Under the pieces are notes generated by a model that saw only the letters and a program-made list of their open reading frames with translations, ran no database searches and had not been told where the DNA came from. A stretch of DNA of 40,528 bases from Streptomyces sp. ISL-96 (GTDB lineage: Bacteria; Actinomycetota; Actinomycetes; Streptomycetales; Streptomycetaceae), in assembly GCF_018614035.1 (NCBI RefSeq), contig NZ_JAGGPA010000066.1, positions 1 to 40,528 of the forward strand, written 5' to 3'. Each line of letters opens with the position of its first letter. Position 1 is the first letter of the stretch. Below are positions 7,679 to 15,509 of this stretch, piece after piece. A program made the position numbers and the translations under genes.

Positions 7679-8281
7679 TCAATGGGGCTGCGGCTCATCC
7701 CCCGGCTCGTACACGCGGCGGACGCTCGTGCCCAGGCGTGACAGGTCCGCGCCGTACACGTGCAGGGAAATCGCCACGTCCGTGCCCGCGTTCCACACCC
7801 GGTGGATGTCACCGGGCGGCGCGAACCCGCACACCGTCCCCTGCGGGTTGACGATGTCGGCCGTGGCGACCAGCCGCGCCGCGGTGCCGTCGCAGGACGG
7901 GACGAGCCGGTAGCGCCGCTCGTGTTCGGCGCCCGCGTGGACGCCGGTCGTGCACCACGCCACATGGTCGTGCACCGGGGTGCGCTGGCCGGGCAGCCAG
8001 ACGAGTGCGACGACCGAGAAGCTGCCGTCGCGCTCCGCGTGCAGCAGATGCTGGCGGTAGCGCTCCGGATCGCTCGCGCGCTGCCCCGCGGTGAGCAGGT
8101 CGTCGGCGCCGAGGTGCGGCGCGAGCCGCTCGCCGACGAGGTACGCCGTCGGGTCGGGCGGCAGGCCGAGGCCGACGGCCTCGCGGATTTCGGAGATCAG
8201 GACGGCGAGCCGAGTCGTCGTACGCACCGCCGTGGCTGCGGTGCTTGCAGTCGCCGCGGTTGAAGAAGCCGAAGAGGTCAT
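7679..8281 (-). CDS. Cysteine dioxygenase family protein (cupin)
   Basis: A 200-residue cupin of the type I cysteine dioxygenase family, which oxidises cysteine or a related thiol to the sulfinate using non-haem Fe(II) and O2. The three-histidine metal site is visible: His104 and His106 in PVHDHVAWC, and His160 in PPGDIHRVWNAG. The ERRYRL strand after the first motif is also typical. The length fits bacterial members. ATG 8281 is preferred (GAGG eight bases upstream); an in-frame ATG at 8335 would add a non-conserved extension. The LysR gene lies just upstream on the same strand and may control or be co-transcribed with it. The true thiol substrate is not decided by the sequence. Confidence 0.88.
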   Translation of the reverse strand: MTSSASSTAATASTAATAVRTTTRLAVLISEIREAVGLGLPPDPTAYLVGERLAPHLGADDLLTAGQRASDPERYRQHLLHAERDGSFSVVALVWLPGQRTPVHDHVAWCTTGVHAGAEHERRYRLVPSCDGTAARLVATADIVNPQGTVCGFAPPGDIHRVWNAGTDVAISLHVYGADLSRLGTSVRRVYEPGDEPQPH

Positions 8282-8368
8282 AGCCGCAGCCTCGGGCCAC
8301 CCGGCCGCTACGTCCAAGGAGGGTCTGTGCGGCATCGGCCAAGCTGCGCTTATGAGTTGGGGGCGATG

Positions 8369-9274
8369 TCAGCAGCCGATCTTGTTCGCCGCGACCGTCT
8401 TGAGCTCTCCGAGCACCAGCGCGGTGGCCGGAATCCGCAGATGCTCGCGCAGGACGTACGCCGAAATCCGCCGCCGGGACGCCGGCTGCAACGCACGCCC
8501 CGCCACTTTGGGGTGGCGGAGGAAGTTGAGGACCAGGCCCGGCATCATGGCGACGCCGAGCCCCTCCGCGACGAGGCTCTGCACCACAAGGTTGTCGTCG
8601 GTGGTGAAGGCGATGTCGGGGGCGAAGCCCTGTTCGGCGCACTCATGCAGGAAGTGGACGCGGCAGCGCCGGCAGCCCGCGATCCAGCGCTCGCCCGCGA
8701 GGTCGGCCAGCCGCACGGCGCGGCGCCGCGCGAGCAGATGACCGGTCGGCAGCAGTACCAGCAGCTGGTCCTCCATCAGCGGTACTTCCATCACCTCGTC
8801 CGGTACGTCTTCGTGCAGCCCCGGATAGGTGAAGGCGAGCGTGATGTCGCATTCACCGCTCACGAGGCGCCGCAGCGACTCGGGCGGCTCCTCCTCCAGG
8901 AGTTCCACGCCGATCCCCGGGTGGCCGGCGGCCAGCAGGGCCATGGCCTCGGGGACGAGGGTGGCATTGGCGCTGGGGAAGGCGCAGACGCGCACGCGCC
9001 CGGCGCGCAGCCGGGTGAGGGAGCTCATCTGCTGCCGCGCGGCGGACATGTCGTCGAGGATGACGGTCGCGTGCCGCGACAGCGTCTCCCCGGCTTCGGT
9101 CAGCCGCAGGCCGCGCCCGAAGCGGGTGAACAAGGGTGTACCGACGTCGCGTTCGAGCGCCTTCATCTGCTGGGTGATCGCGGGCTGCGTGTATCCGAGC
9201 GCGCGGGCGGCCGCGGAGTAGGAGCCGGTTCTGACCACTTCGTGGAATGTCTTGATGTGCCGCGTGTCGAACAC
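8369..9274 (-). CDS. LysR-family transcriptional regulator
   Basis: A 301-residue LysR-type regulator. The winged helix-turn-helix is at residues 3-62 (HIKTFHEVVRTGSYSAAARA, then LGYTQPAITQQMKALE and GTPLFTRFGRGLRLTEAG), and the remainder is the periplasmic-binding-like effector domain. The start is GTG at 9274; no ribosome site with normal spacing is seen, so the message may be nearly leaderless. It is encoded upstream of, and on the same strand as, the cysteine dioxygenase gene with fewer than 100 bases between. Control of sulfur amino-acid use is an inference from this neighbour. The effector domain has a CRRCRVHFLHEC cluster that could sense redox state or metal. Confidence 0.92.
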   Translation of the reverse strand: MFDTRHIKTFHEVVRTGSYSAAARALGYTQPAITQQMKALERDVGTPLFTRFGRGLRLTEAGETLSRHATVILDDMSAARQQMSSLTRLRAGRVRVCAFPSANATLVPEAMALLAAGHPGIGVELLEEEPPESLRRLVSGECDITLAFTYPGLHEDVPDEVMEVPLMEDQLLVLLPTGHLLARRRAVRLADLAGERWIAGCRRCRVHFLHECAEQGFAPDIAFTTDDNLVVQSLVAEGLGVAMMPGLVLNFLRHPKVAGRALQPASRRRISAYVLREHLRIPATALVLGELKTVAANKIGC

Positions 9275-9345
9275 CCTTGGAACATAAGCAGAATTTGGGA
9301 GGTGTGAACATCACTTCTTCGGCCGCGATGGATGACCGGATCGGC

Positions 9346-9876
9346 TCAGTCGGTGACGTGAACGGTGATGTCGATGTGGTGGGGGCCTGGGCGGCCGGTG
9401 GTGCGGATCACGGCGTCGCCCGGGCGCACCGCGCGGACCTCCCATTCACGAAAGCCCGGGTCGGTTTCGTAGTCGACCGGTACGAGCACGACGGCGGCGC
9501 CGTCGCCTTCGACCGCCGGAGGCGTCCAGCGCCGGCGACCGTCGAGCCGCAGGCGCGCCGTTACGCCGCTGCTGAGGGTCACCGTGCGGCCGCTGTCGTC
9601 CTCGGTGAGGACGAACGACGAGGCGGACGGCACTGGCGACGACGGCAGCGACGAGGACGGCTGCGGCAAGGACGGCTGCGAGGGCGACGGCTGTGCAGGC
9701 GGCGGAGACGGCAGCTCGGCCGTCCCGGAGGTCCAGGGACGGGCAGTTGTGGCGGTCGTGGTGCTGCTGGTGCCGGACAGCTCGGGCGGGTCCGTGCACG
9801 CGGCTGCCGCCACCCCCAGGATCAGGGTGACGGCAGCCGCGCGGAACGGGCGTACCCGCGTGCGAACTCGCGTCAT
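9346..9876 (-). CDS. Putative lipoprotein
   Basis: A 176-residue exported protein. Basic residues (MTRVRTRVRPFR) precede a hydrophobic core and a lipobox-like GVAAAAC ending at Cys27. A Ser/Thr/Pro-rich linker of about 55 residues follows, then a compact C-terminal beta domain of about 90 residues (DSGRTVTLSSGVTARLRL ... WEVRAVRPGDAVIRTTGRPG ... IDITVHVTD). That domain resembles chagasin/Ig-like inhibitor domains in strand pattern, but I cannot confirm this. The ATG at 9876 overlaps the stop of the upstream fragment as ATGA, so the gene was translationally coupled to the now broken upstream gene. Confidence 0.75.
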   Translation of the reverse strand: MTRVRTRVRPFRAAAVTLILGVAAAACTDPPELSGTSSTTTATTARPWTSGTAELPSPPPAQPSPSQPSLPQPSSSLPSSPVPSASSFVLTEDDSGRTVTLSSGVTARLRLDGRRRWTPPAVEGDGAAVVLVPVDYETDPGFREWEVRAVRPGDAVIRTTGRPGPHHIDITVHVTD

Positions 9877-10232
9877 ACGAGCGGGACGTTGATGCACGTC
9901 AAAATCTTCGCCTGCGCGGCGAGTTCCTTCCGTGTCGTATCCGGGTCGAGCCGTACCTTCTCAGCGTTCTGGACCGCCTCCAGGAACGGCGTGTCCGCCT
10001 TCAGGTCACCATCAGTGTCGACCTTCTCGCCCGCTTCGAAGGACCCGTTCGCGAAGTTCAGCCAGGCAGCCAGCAGTTGACGGTCGAAGGCGCGCTCCGG
10101 GTCGAGCAGGGCGAGGACGAGCGTGTCCGCCGCCTTCTCCCGCGTGGACACGTCGACGGTCTCGGAGAAGACCGCACTGGCGCCGGGCGGCGTCGCTCGC
10201 GTGCGCGTCGGGGACTTCGGGGAAGACCGCAC
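9873..10232 (-). pseudogene. C-terminal remnant of a secreted protein
   Basis: About 100 coherent residues from SAVFSETVDVSTREKAADTL onwards. They include LLAAWLNFANGSFEAGEKVD and a DTDGDLKADTPF segment resembling a calcium-binding DxDxDG loop, and end ...KILTCINVPLV. The start lies inside a tandem duplication, in a different frame from the peptidase-propeptide fragment upstream, and no credible ribosome site precedes it. It is therefore read as the tail of a larger protein. The stop overlaps the lipoprotein start (ATGA). Confidence 0.6.
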
Positions 10233-10278
10233 TGGCGCCGGGCGGCGTCGCTCGCGTGCGCGTCGGGGACTTCGGGGA
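10167..10278. repeat. Tandem duplication, 55-bp period
   Basis: The 57 bases at 10167-10223 recur exactly at 10222-10278. The period is 55 bp, so each copy shifts the reading frame by one. The repeat lies at the junction between two gene remnants and its perfect identity suggests a recent event. Confidence 0.95.
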
Positions 10279-10827
10279 CGAGGCTGCCGGCCACGGTGAC
10301 GATGCGCCCGCGCTTGTCCACGGCGACGGAGAGCCGCCCACCGTGTACGGGAACGCCGCTCGGGTCCGCCTGCCCGATGAAGACGTGCCGTACGCCGTTG
10401 TGTTTGGTGCAGTAGGACTTGACGACCTCCAGAGCGGAAAGCTCGGCCGCCGAGAGACCGTACAGATCGGCGTGGTCGCGTACGTGATGCAGCGCGACGG
10501 TTCCCGGCTCGGCGTCGCTGGCGCCGGTCAGCGCGCCCTTCCCCCGCGGCGAGACGAGCCGGGGCGTACCGAAGCGGCCCCAGCGCACTCCCGCGCCGTC
10601 CAGCTCCCGCGCCGCGCGCAGCTGCCTGGCGGTGGGCGCGGTCCGCTTCTCGCCGCGTACGTCGATGTCCGGATACGGCCGGTCAGGCCGTTCGTCGGGG
10701 GGTCTCTTTCCGGTGTCGCCGACGTTCGCGGCGGCAGTGGCCACCGGTACGACCGTGGTCGCCGGCAGCGCCAATAACACGGCGGCATGAGTAAAGGCCG
10801 GGCTCTGCGAGCGTGCGAGGACAGCAT
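10222..10827 (-). pseudogene. Broken M36-type peptidase gene (FTP propeptide region)
   Basis: The readable part encodes a fungalysin/thermolysin propeptide (FTP)-like domain: DHADLYGLSAAELSALEVV, HNGVRHVFIGQADPSGVPVH and GGRLSVAVDKRGRIVTVAGS. This domain normally opens a secreted M36 metallopeptidase; no HExxH protease domain follows. Two lesions are visible. A good start (ATG 10827 preceded by GGGGGAG, MLSSHARRARP) lies in a different frame from the hydrophobic signal core (AAVLLALPATTVVPVA), so the signal peptide is frameshifted near 10790. Downstream, the frame enters the 55-bp duplication and is lost. An alternative uninterrupted start at 10891 exists but has no ribosome site or sensible N-terminus. 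Confidence 0.75.
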
Positions 10828-10903
10828 CAGTACTCCCCCGTTCCCTGGATCCCCAGACAGTGACGCGGGACACAGTGCGTGCGCATGACAACCCGGGGAA
10901 GAA

Positions 10904-10932
10904 CGCGGAACGGGACCAAGTCCCGTTCCGCG
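10904..10932. terminator. Strong hairpin terminator
   Basis: A 13-bp perfect stem (10904-10916 with 10920-10932) around the loop CAA. It begins about 20 bases after the stop codon of the minus-strand methyltransferase, as expected for its terminator. Confidence 0.8.
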
Positions 10933-10951
10933 CAGGGTCGGGTCGAGTCGG

Positions 10952-11734
10952 CTACGGCTTGCGCGCCACCCCGGCGTAGGCATCGACCGAAACGCCCGGG
11001 CCCACCGCGTCACCCTCTTCCGGCTGCCACTGCGTGACCTGCACGAACCCGGGGTCCAGGAACTCCAGCCCGTCGAAGTACCCGGCGACCTCCTCGACGC
11101 CGCGCGGGTAGTACGGGACCGCGCCACTGGAGTTGTACGCCTTCGAAGCGGCGATCATGCCCTCGCTGGTGGCCGTGCAGTCGCTGATCACCAAGTAGCT
11201 GCCCGACGGCAGGGCGTCGACGAAGCGGGAGACCAGCGCCCGGGCCTCCTCGTAGTCGGCGACATGCCCCAGCACGTTGAGGAGCATCAGCCCCACGGGC
11301 CGGTCGAAGTCGAGCGTCCGCGCCGCGCCCGCCAGTACGGCGTCGGGCTCGTACAGGTTCGCGTCCAGGTAGTCGGTGGCGCCTTCCGGCGTACTGACCA
11401 GCAGGGCGCGGGCGTGAGTGAGCACCAGCGGGTCATTGTCGACGTACACGATCCGGGATTCGGGCGCGGCCCGCTGGGCGACCTCGTGCGTGTTGTCGGC
11501 GGTCGGCAGGCCCGTACCTATGTCGAGGAACTGCCGGATGCCCTGCTCGGCGACGAGTCTGCGCACCGCGCGTCCGAGGAAGTGGCGGCTGGTCAGGGCC
11601 ACATCGACAAGTCCGGGAAAGATCTCCTTGATCTCGTCCCCGATCTGCCGGTCCACCTCGTAGTTGTCTTTTCCACCCACGAAGTAGTTCCAGAAACGGG
11701 CGGAGTGCGGCTTCCCCGTGTCAATCTCAGCCAT
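10952..11734 (-). CDS. SAM-dependent methyltransferase, DUF574 (Methyltransf_19) family
   Basis: A 260-residue second copy of the DUF574 family in this window, predicted to bind SAM, with unknown substrate. It opens with the family signature KPHSARFWNYFVGGKDNYE and carries FLDIGTGLPTADNTHEVAQ plus IVYVDNDPLVLTHARALL. It is clearly divergent from the copy at 273-1082, so this is not a recent duplication, and it has no TTA codon. The ATG at 11734 has GCAGGAGG seven bases upstream; earlier in-frame codons are rejected. It appears monocistronic and is followed by a 13-bp hairpin. Confidence 0.92.
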   Translation of the reverse strand: MAEIDTGKPHSARFWNYFVGGKDNYEVDRQIGDEIKEIFPGLVDVALTSRHFLGRAVRRLVAEQGIRQFLDIGTGLPTADNTHEVAQRAAPESRIVYVDNDPLVLTHARALLVSTPEGATDYLDANLYEPDAVLAGAARTLDFDRPVGLMLLNVLGHVADYEEARALVSRFVDALPSGSYLVISDCTATSEGMIAASKAYNSSGAVPYYPRGVEEVAGYFDGLEFLDPGFVQVTQWQPEEGDAVGPGVSVDAYAGVARKP

Positions 11735-11884
11735 GAAATTGCCTCCTGCAGGACATCGTTCGGTCAGCCCCAACCTAACCCCCGCCCGCTGACGGGATGC
11801 GACGGAGGGTGCCCCGCAACTCCCTTCGCGCGCCGGGAATTTGGCTGCGAAGCCCAATCCAGCCGGAGGGGGCGACTACGACGA

Positions 11885-14140
11885 CTACGGCGTACGGAAC
11901 TCGTAGAAGCCGCGGCCGAAGGTGGCCGCCACCAGACGGTGGTGCGCGGCGTCGTACTCAAGGTCGCCCACCGGGACCAGTGGCATGCCGCCGCCGAGCC
12001 GCCGCCAGCCGCGGGAGCCGTTGGTGAAGACGCCCTGGTCCGTGGCCGCGTAGAGCTTGCCGCCGCCGACCAGGACCACGTCGTTCACCGGGGCCTGCGG
12101 AAGGTTGCCGGAGAGGTCGGTCCAGCTCGCGCCGGCGTCGGTCGTACGCAGCAGATGCGGCTGCGCCTCTCCCGCGCGGTACCCGGACAGCGAGACGTAC
12201 GCCGTGCCGGGGTCCTTCGGGTCGACGGCGACCCGCGTCACCCAGGGCTGCCCTTCGAGGACCTTCGTCCAGTGGGCGCCGAGGTCGCGGGTGACCCAGA
12301 CGCGGCCGTCGTCCGTACCCGCCCATAGGGTGCGGCCGTCGCGGGCGGCGGCGACGGTGGTGAGGGTGCCGTACGGGTAGGTATCACGACTCGGCCCGCC
12401 GGTGAGGTCGGGGCTGATGGGCTGCCAGCTCACTCCGCCGTCGGTGGAGCGGTTCAAACGGTTGCCGCCGTAGTACATGACGCGCGGGTTCACCGGGTCG
12501 AACTGGAGCGGGGTGAACCAGTTGCGCCGGTCCGACGTCGTCGCCGCCGTGAAGTACGTCATGGCGTTGCCACCATTGACCGAGCGGGCGCAATTGCCGT
12601 ACTGGTAGCAGGCGTAGACGTTGTCGCGGTCGGCCGGATTGATGAGGTTCTGGAGCCCGTCACCGCCCAGATACTCGTTGAAACCGGCCCCGCCCCAGGA
12701 CCGCAGCGAGCCGTTGTCCTGCGCGCCGCCCGATATCCGGCCGGTGTCCTGCGGGGTGGTGGCGACGCTGTAGAGCTGCGTCCACGGCATGTACGTCGCC
12801 TTCGTCCAGCCCCGGTGGCCGTCGGCCTCGGAGCGGTAGACGCCGCCGTCATTGCCGAGGTAGACGCGTGAGGGGCGGCTCGGGTCCCAGACCATGGCGT
12901 GCTGGTCGACGTGTACGGCGTTGCTCTCGCCGGTCCAGTTGGCGCCGCCGTCCTTGGACGTCATCAGGGCGACCCCGGCCGCGTGTACATGGCGTGAGTC
13001 GTCCGGGTCGACCCAGACCTTGCCGAACCACCACGAGAACCCGCCCTGCGACTGGGCGAGCTTGCTGTCGTCGGGCAGCCTGGTCCAGCTCTCCCCCGCG
13101 TCGGCCGACGTGAAGAATCCGGCGAAGCCGCCCTTCGCGTCGCCCACGAGCGCGTACAGCCGACCCGGTTCGGATGCCGCGACGCCGAGCCCGATACGCC
13201 CGACGTCCGGGCCGGCGGCGGGCAGTCCGCCGCCCAGCCGCCGCCACGTGGAGCCTCCGTCGTCGGAGCGGAAGACGCCGGAGCCCGTGCCGCCGTACGT
13301 GCGCTTGTCGGGCTCGCGCCGCCGGTCCCACAGGACGGCGTACACCCGGTCGGGGTCGGAGGGGTCGATCTGCACGTCGACGGCGCCAGTGAATTCATTC
13401 GGTACGCCCAGCACGTGCCGCCAGGACCTCCCCGCGTTCTCGGACAGATACACGCCGCGGTCACCACCGGGGACGTAGAGCGAACCGGCGGCGGCCGCGA
13501 AGACGCGGTCCGGGTCCCGGGGATCGGTGCGCAGCGCGCCGACCGTACCGGAATCACGCAGGCCGACGGACTTCCAGCTCTCGCCGTCGTCGGTCGAGCG
13601 GTAGACGCCCGTGCCTTCGTACGTGAGGCTGCCGCCGCCCGGGTTGGGCTCGCCGGTCCCCGCGTAGAGGGTCCCGTCGGAGGAGGTGGTGACCGCGCCC
13701 ATCGCCTGGGTCTGGTCCTGCGGCCAGGCAGGGCTGAAGGTGCGCCCGGCGTTGGTCGAACGCCACAACCCGCCGCTGGCGGCCGCCGCGTAGACGGTGT
13801 CGCCGTCGTGCGGGTCGAGGGCGAGATCGACGATGCGACCGCCGATGTTGGTGGGGCCGAGGGACTTCCACTTGCCGGGCGTACGGGGTAACTCGGCGGC
13901 CTGGTCAGCGGCGGAGTCGTACGCGTGGCGAGGCAGCGCTTGTCCCGGAATCTTCTTCTGCAGGTAGCTGTACTCCGCCGGGGCGGCAGGACCGCGCAGT
14001 ACGTCGGAAACACCCTCGGCGGCCGTGGCCGCTCCGGCGGACTGCGAGCCCGGGGCCACAAGGCCGGCCGCGACCAGGGCCACCCCGACGACTGCCCACT
14101 GTGCTGTTCGGCCGGCTCTCCGGCGGCTGGTTCTGAGCAT
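11885..14140 (-). CDS. Secreted Asp-box/BNR beta-propeller protein (sialidase/GH74-like)
   Basis: A 751-residue exported protein. A twin-Arg-like basic start (MLRTSRRRAGR) and hydrophobic stretch (VVGVALVAAGLVAPG) form the signal peptide, cleaved near AGAATA. At least nine Asp-box motifs of the S-x-D-x-G-x-x-W/F type are spread along the chain (STNAGRTF, STDDGESW, SENAGRSW, SDDGGSTW, SADAGESW, SKDGGANW, STDGGVSW, TRDLGAHW, TTDAGASW). They indicate a multi-bladed propeller like sialidases, GH74 xyloglucanases and VPS10/sortilin-like proteins. Catalytic residues cannot be assigned by eye, so the activity is open. AAGGAG lies about eight bases before the ATG at 14140. Codon 84 is TTA (13889-13891). 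Confidence 0.88.
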   Translation of the reverse strand: MLRTSRRRAGRTAQWAVVGVALVAAGLVAPGSQSAGAATAAEGVSDVLRGPAAPAEYSYLQKKIPGQALPRHAYDSAADQAAELPRTPGKWKSLGPTNIGGRIVDLALDPHDGDTVYAAAASGGLWRSTNAGRTFSPAWPQDQTQAMGAVTTSSDGTLYAGTGEPNPGGGSLTYEGTGVYRSTDDGESWKSVGLRDSGTVGALRTDPRDPDRVFAAAAGSLYVPGGDRGVYLSENAGRSWRHVLGVPNEFTGAVDVQIDPSDPDRVYAVLWDRRREPDKRTYGGTGSGVFRSDDGGSTWRRLGGGLPAAGPDVGRIGLGVAASEPGRLYALVGDAKGGFAGFFTSADAGESWTRLPDDSKLAQSQGGFSWWFGKVWVDPDDSRHVHAAGVALMTSKDGGANWTGESNAVHVDQHAMVWDPSRPSRVYLGNDGGVYRSEADGHRGWTKATYMPWTQLYSVATTPQDTGRISGGAQDNGSLRSWGGAGFNEYLGGDGLQNLINPADRDNVYACYQYGNCARSVNGGNAMTYFTAATTSDRRNWFTPLQFDPVNPRVMYYGGNRLNRSTDGGVSWQPISPDLTGGPSRDTYPYGTLTTVAAARDGRTLWAGTDDGRVWVTRDLGAHWTKVLEGQPWVTRVAVDPKDPGTAYVSLSGYRAGEAQPHLLRTTDAGASWTDLSGNLPQAPVNDVVLVGGGKLYAATDQGVFTNGSRGWRRLGGGMPLVPVGDLEYDAAHHRLVAATFGRGFYEFRTP

Positions 14141-14368
14141 GAGCGCACTCCTTACGCGACTTCGACGGCACGTAACGAGGCGCAACCTCTCACCAAATAC
14201 CCATAGCCCACCAGTAGTTCACTTCAGCCAATCTCCGAACTCGAGAGCTCTTCCGGTACGCCCGGTGACCGGCTCGGTGCCGGCCGGGCCGTGGCGGGCC
14301 GTGGCGGGCCGGCGTCGCGGTGACGTGGACCGTGGTCGTACCGACGGTGACCTGAACCGCTCCGGACG

Positions 14369-14414
14369 ACCCGCACCCATCCAGCCGCACAAATGGTGAG
14401 GGATGGGTGCGGGT
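14369..14414. repeat. 14-bp inverted repeat in the divergent gap
   Basis: ACCCGCACCCATCC (14369-14382) pairs perfectly with GGATGGGTGCGGGT (14401-14414) over an 18-base loop. It sits in the roughly 350-base gap (14141-14490) between the propeller gene and the CHRD remnant. That gap holds no convincing gene, though on the minus strand a short open stretch (GAVQVTVGTTTVHVTATP) could be a decayed coding remnant. The hairpin could be a terminator of a lost gene or a regulatory structure. Confidence 0.6.
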
Positions 14415-14490
14415 GTCCTTGTGTTGAACCTGCAGTCGGACCTCCGAGCGAGCCACCGGGCTTCGCGCCGCTCCGATCGCCCCACACAGA

Positions 14491-15017
14491 GATGAGAAGA
14501 AGTCCCTGCGTGTTCCGACCACCCTGATGGTCTCGGCCGTTTCCTGCGCGGCCGCCCTCGCCACTCTGGCCGTTCCGGCCGCCGCCGCTGCCAGTGCGAA
14601 CCCCGACAAGCACGGCGGGGACAGGGTCGCCCACGGCCGGGCGACCTCACCGGCCGCGAGGAAGTTCCCGGCCCGGGCGACCCGGACGGCAGCGGCGAGT
14701 TCTGGTACCAGATCAAGCACGGCACCCTCTGCTACTCGCTGAACGTACGCAAGATCGCGCAGCCGACGGCGGCGCACATCCACGCCGGCAAGCGCGGTGT
14801 GGCCGGGCCCGTGGTCGTCACTCTCAAGACTCCGACGTACGGGTCGTCGAAGGGCTGCATCAAGGCGAAGCCGCACCAGACGACCGCCAACGCGGCGACG
14901 GTCCTGACGTACCGGGAACTGAAGCAGATCGCCTGCAAGCCGGGGAAGTTCTACGCGAACGTCCACAACAACCCCTACCCCGACGGCGCCATCCGCGGGC
15001 AGCTGCGCCGCCAGTAG
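14491..15017 (+). pseudogene. Secreted CHRD-domain protein gene, frameshifted
   Basis: The mature part is a CHRD (chordin-like) domain: DLTGREEVPGPGDPDGSGEF, AHIHAGKRGVAGPVVVTL, FYANVHNNPYPDGAIRGQL. It ends at the TAG at 15015-15017. The signal peptide (MVSAVSCAAALATLAVPAAA, ATG 14527) lies in a different frame, and the switch must occur around 14620-14650, between the signal peptide and DLTGREEV. A further oddity is at the likely true start: in-frame codons KKSLRVPTT precede ATG 14527, but the nearest ATG (14492) is out of frame with them. As written, no single frame gives an exported CHRD protein. Either the gene is dead or there are sequencing errors. Confidence 0.75.
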
Positions 15018-15039
15018 GGCGTCGGCTGGTCCTCTTACC

Positions 15040-15069
15040 GCCGGACGGGCTGGATCAAGCCCGTCCGGC
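15040..15069. terminator. Bidirectional terminator
   Basis: A 12-bp perfect stem (15040-15051 with 15058-15069) around the loop GGATCA. It lies between the end of the CHRD gene and the end of rbsD on the opposite strand, serving both convergent units. Confidence 0.85.
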
Positions 15070-15116
15070 AATCGAGGACGATGCGGATACGGTGGCAGCC
15101 GCAACAGGAACGCCCG

Positions 15117-15509
15117 TCAGAAGGAGACCCCGCAGCGCAGCAGTACGTTCGCGTACGGCCGCGCCTCCCCGGTCCGCACCACCAGCCGGGCTCCCGCCGA
15201 CAACGCCTTGAGCTCGTCGTGCGGCACCAGATCAAGCCCCGGAAGGCACTCCTCCAGCAGCGCGGCCGCCGCCGGATTCGCCTCCCGCACCTCGTGCGCC
15301 GCCGTCGCGCCCTCGATCACCAGCTCGGCCAGCAGCCCTTCGAGTACGTCGGCGAAGGACGGTATTCCGGCCCGGAAGGCCAGGTCCACGACCCGCGGCC
15401 CGACCGCCGGAATCGGCATGCCGGCATCGCAGACGAGGACCCCGTCGCCATGGCCCAGCTCGGCCAAAGCCCCCGCCAGACTACGGTTCAGTATTCCGGC
15501 CTTCTTCAC
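15117..15509 (-). CDS. rbsD: D-ribose pyranase
   Basis: A 130-residue RbsD, which interconverts beta-pyranose and beta-furanose forms of ribose so that ribokinase receives its substrate. The family N-terminus MKKAGILNRSLAGALAELGH, the DAGMPIP motif with catalytic-region residues, and the C-terminal RTGEARPYANVLLRCGV are all intact, and the length is normal. It is the last gene of the ribose operon; its ATG overlaps the rbsK stop by four bases (ATGA), giving translational coupling. A hairpin terminator follows at 15040-15069. Confidence 0.96.
   Translation of the reverse strand: MKKAGILNRSLAGALAELGHGDGVLVCDAGMPIPAVGPRVVDLAFRAGIPSFADVLEGLLAELVIEGATAAHEVREANPAAAALLEECLPGLDLVPHDELKALSAGARLVVRTGEARPYANVLLRCGVSF

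Noticed and set aside
5190..7913. 907-codon open frame on the plus strand
   Set aside because: It is antisense to the LAL gene; its translation is rich in Arg, Gly and Pro and lacks any domain pattern. It is a GC-rich shadow frame.
8282..8335. 18-residue N-terminal extension of the cysteine dioxygenase
   Set aside because: ATG 8335 has no ribosome site and the extra residues look non-conserved; ATG 8281 has a GAGG at normal distance.
14190..15104. 304-codon minus-strand frame across the CHRD region
   Set aside because: It conflicts with the CHRD domain, which is clearly coding on the plus strand; only a short stretch near 14330 looks protein-like.
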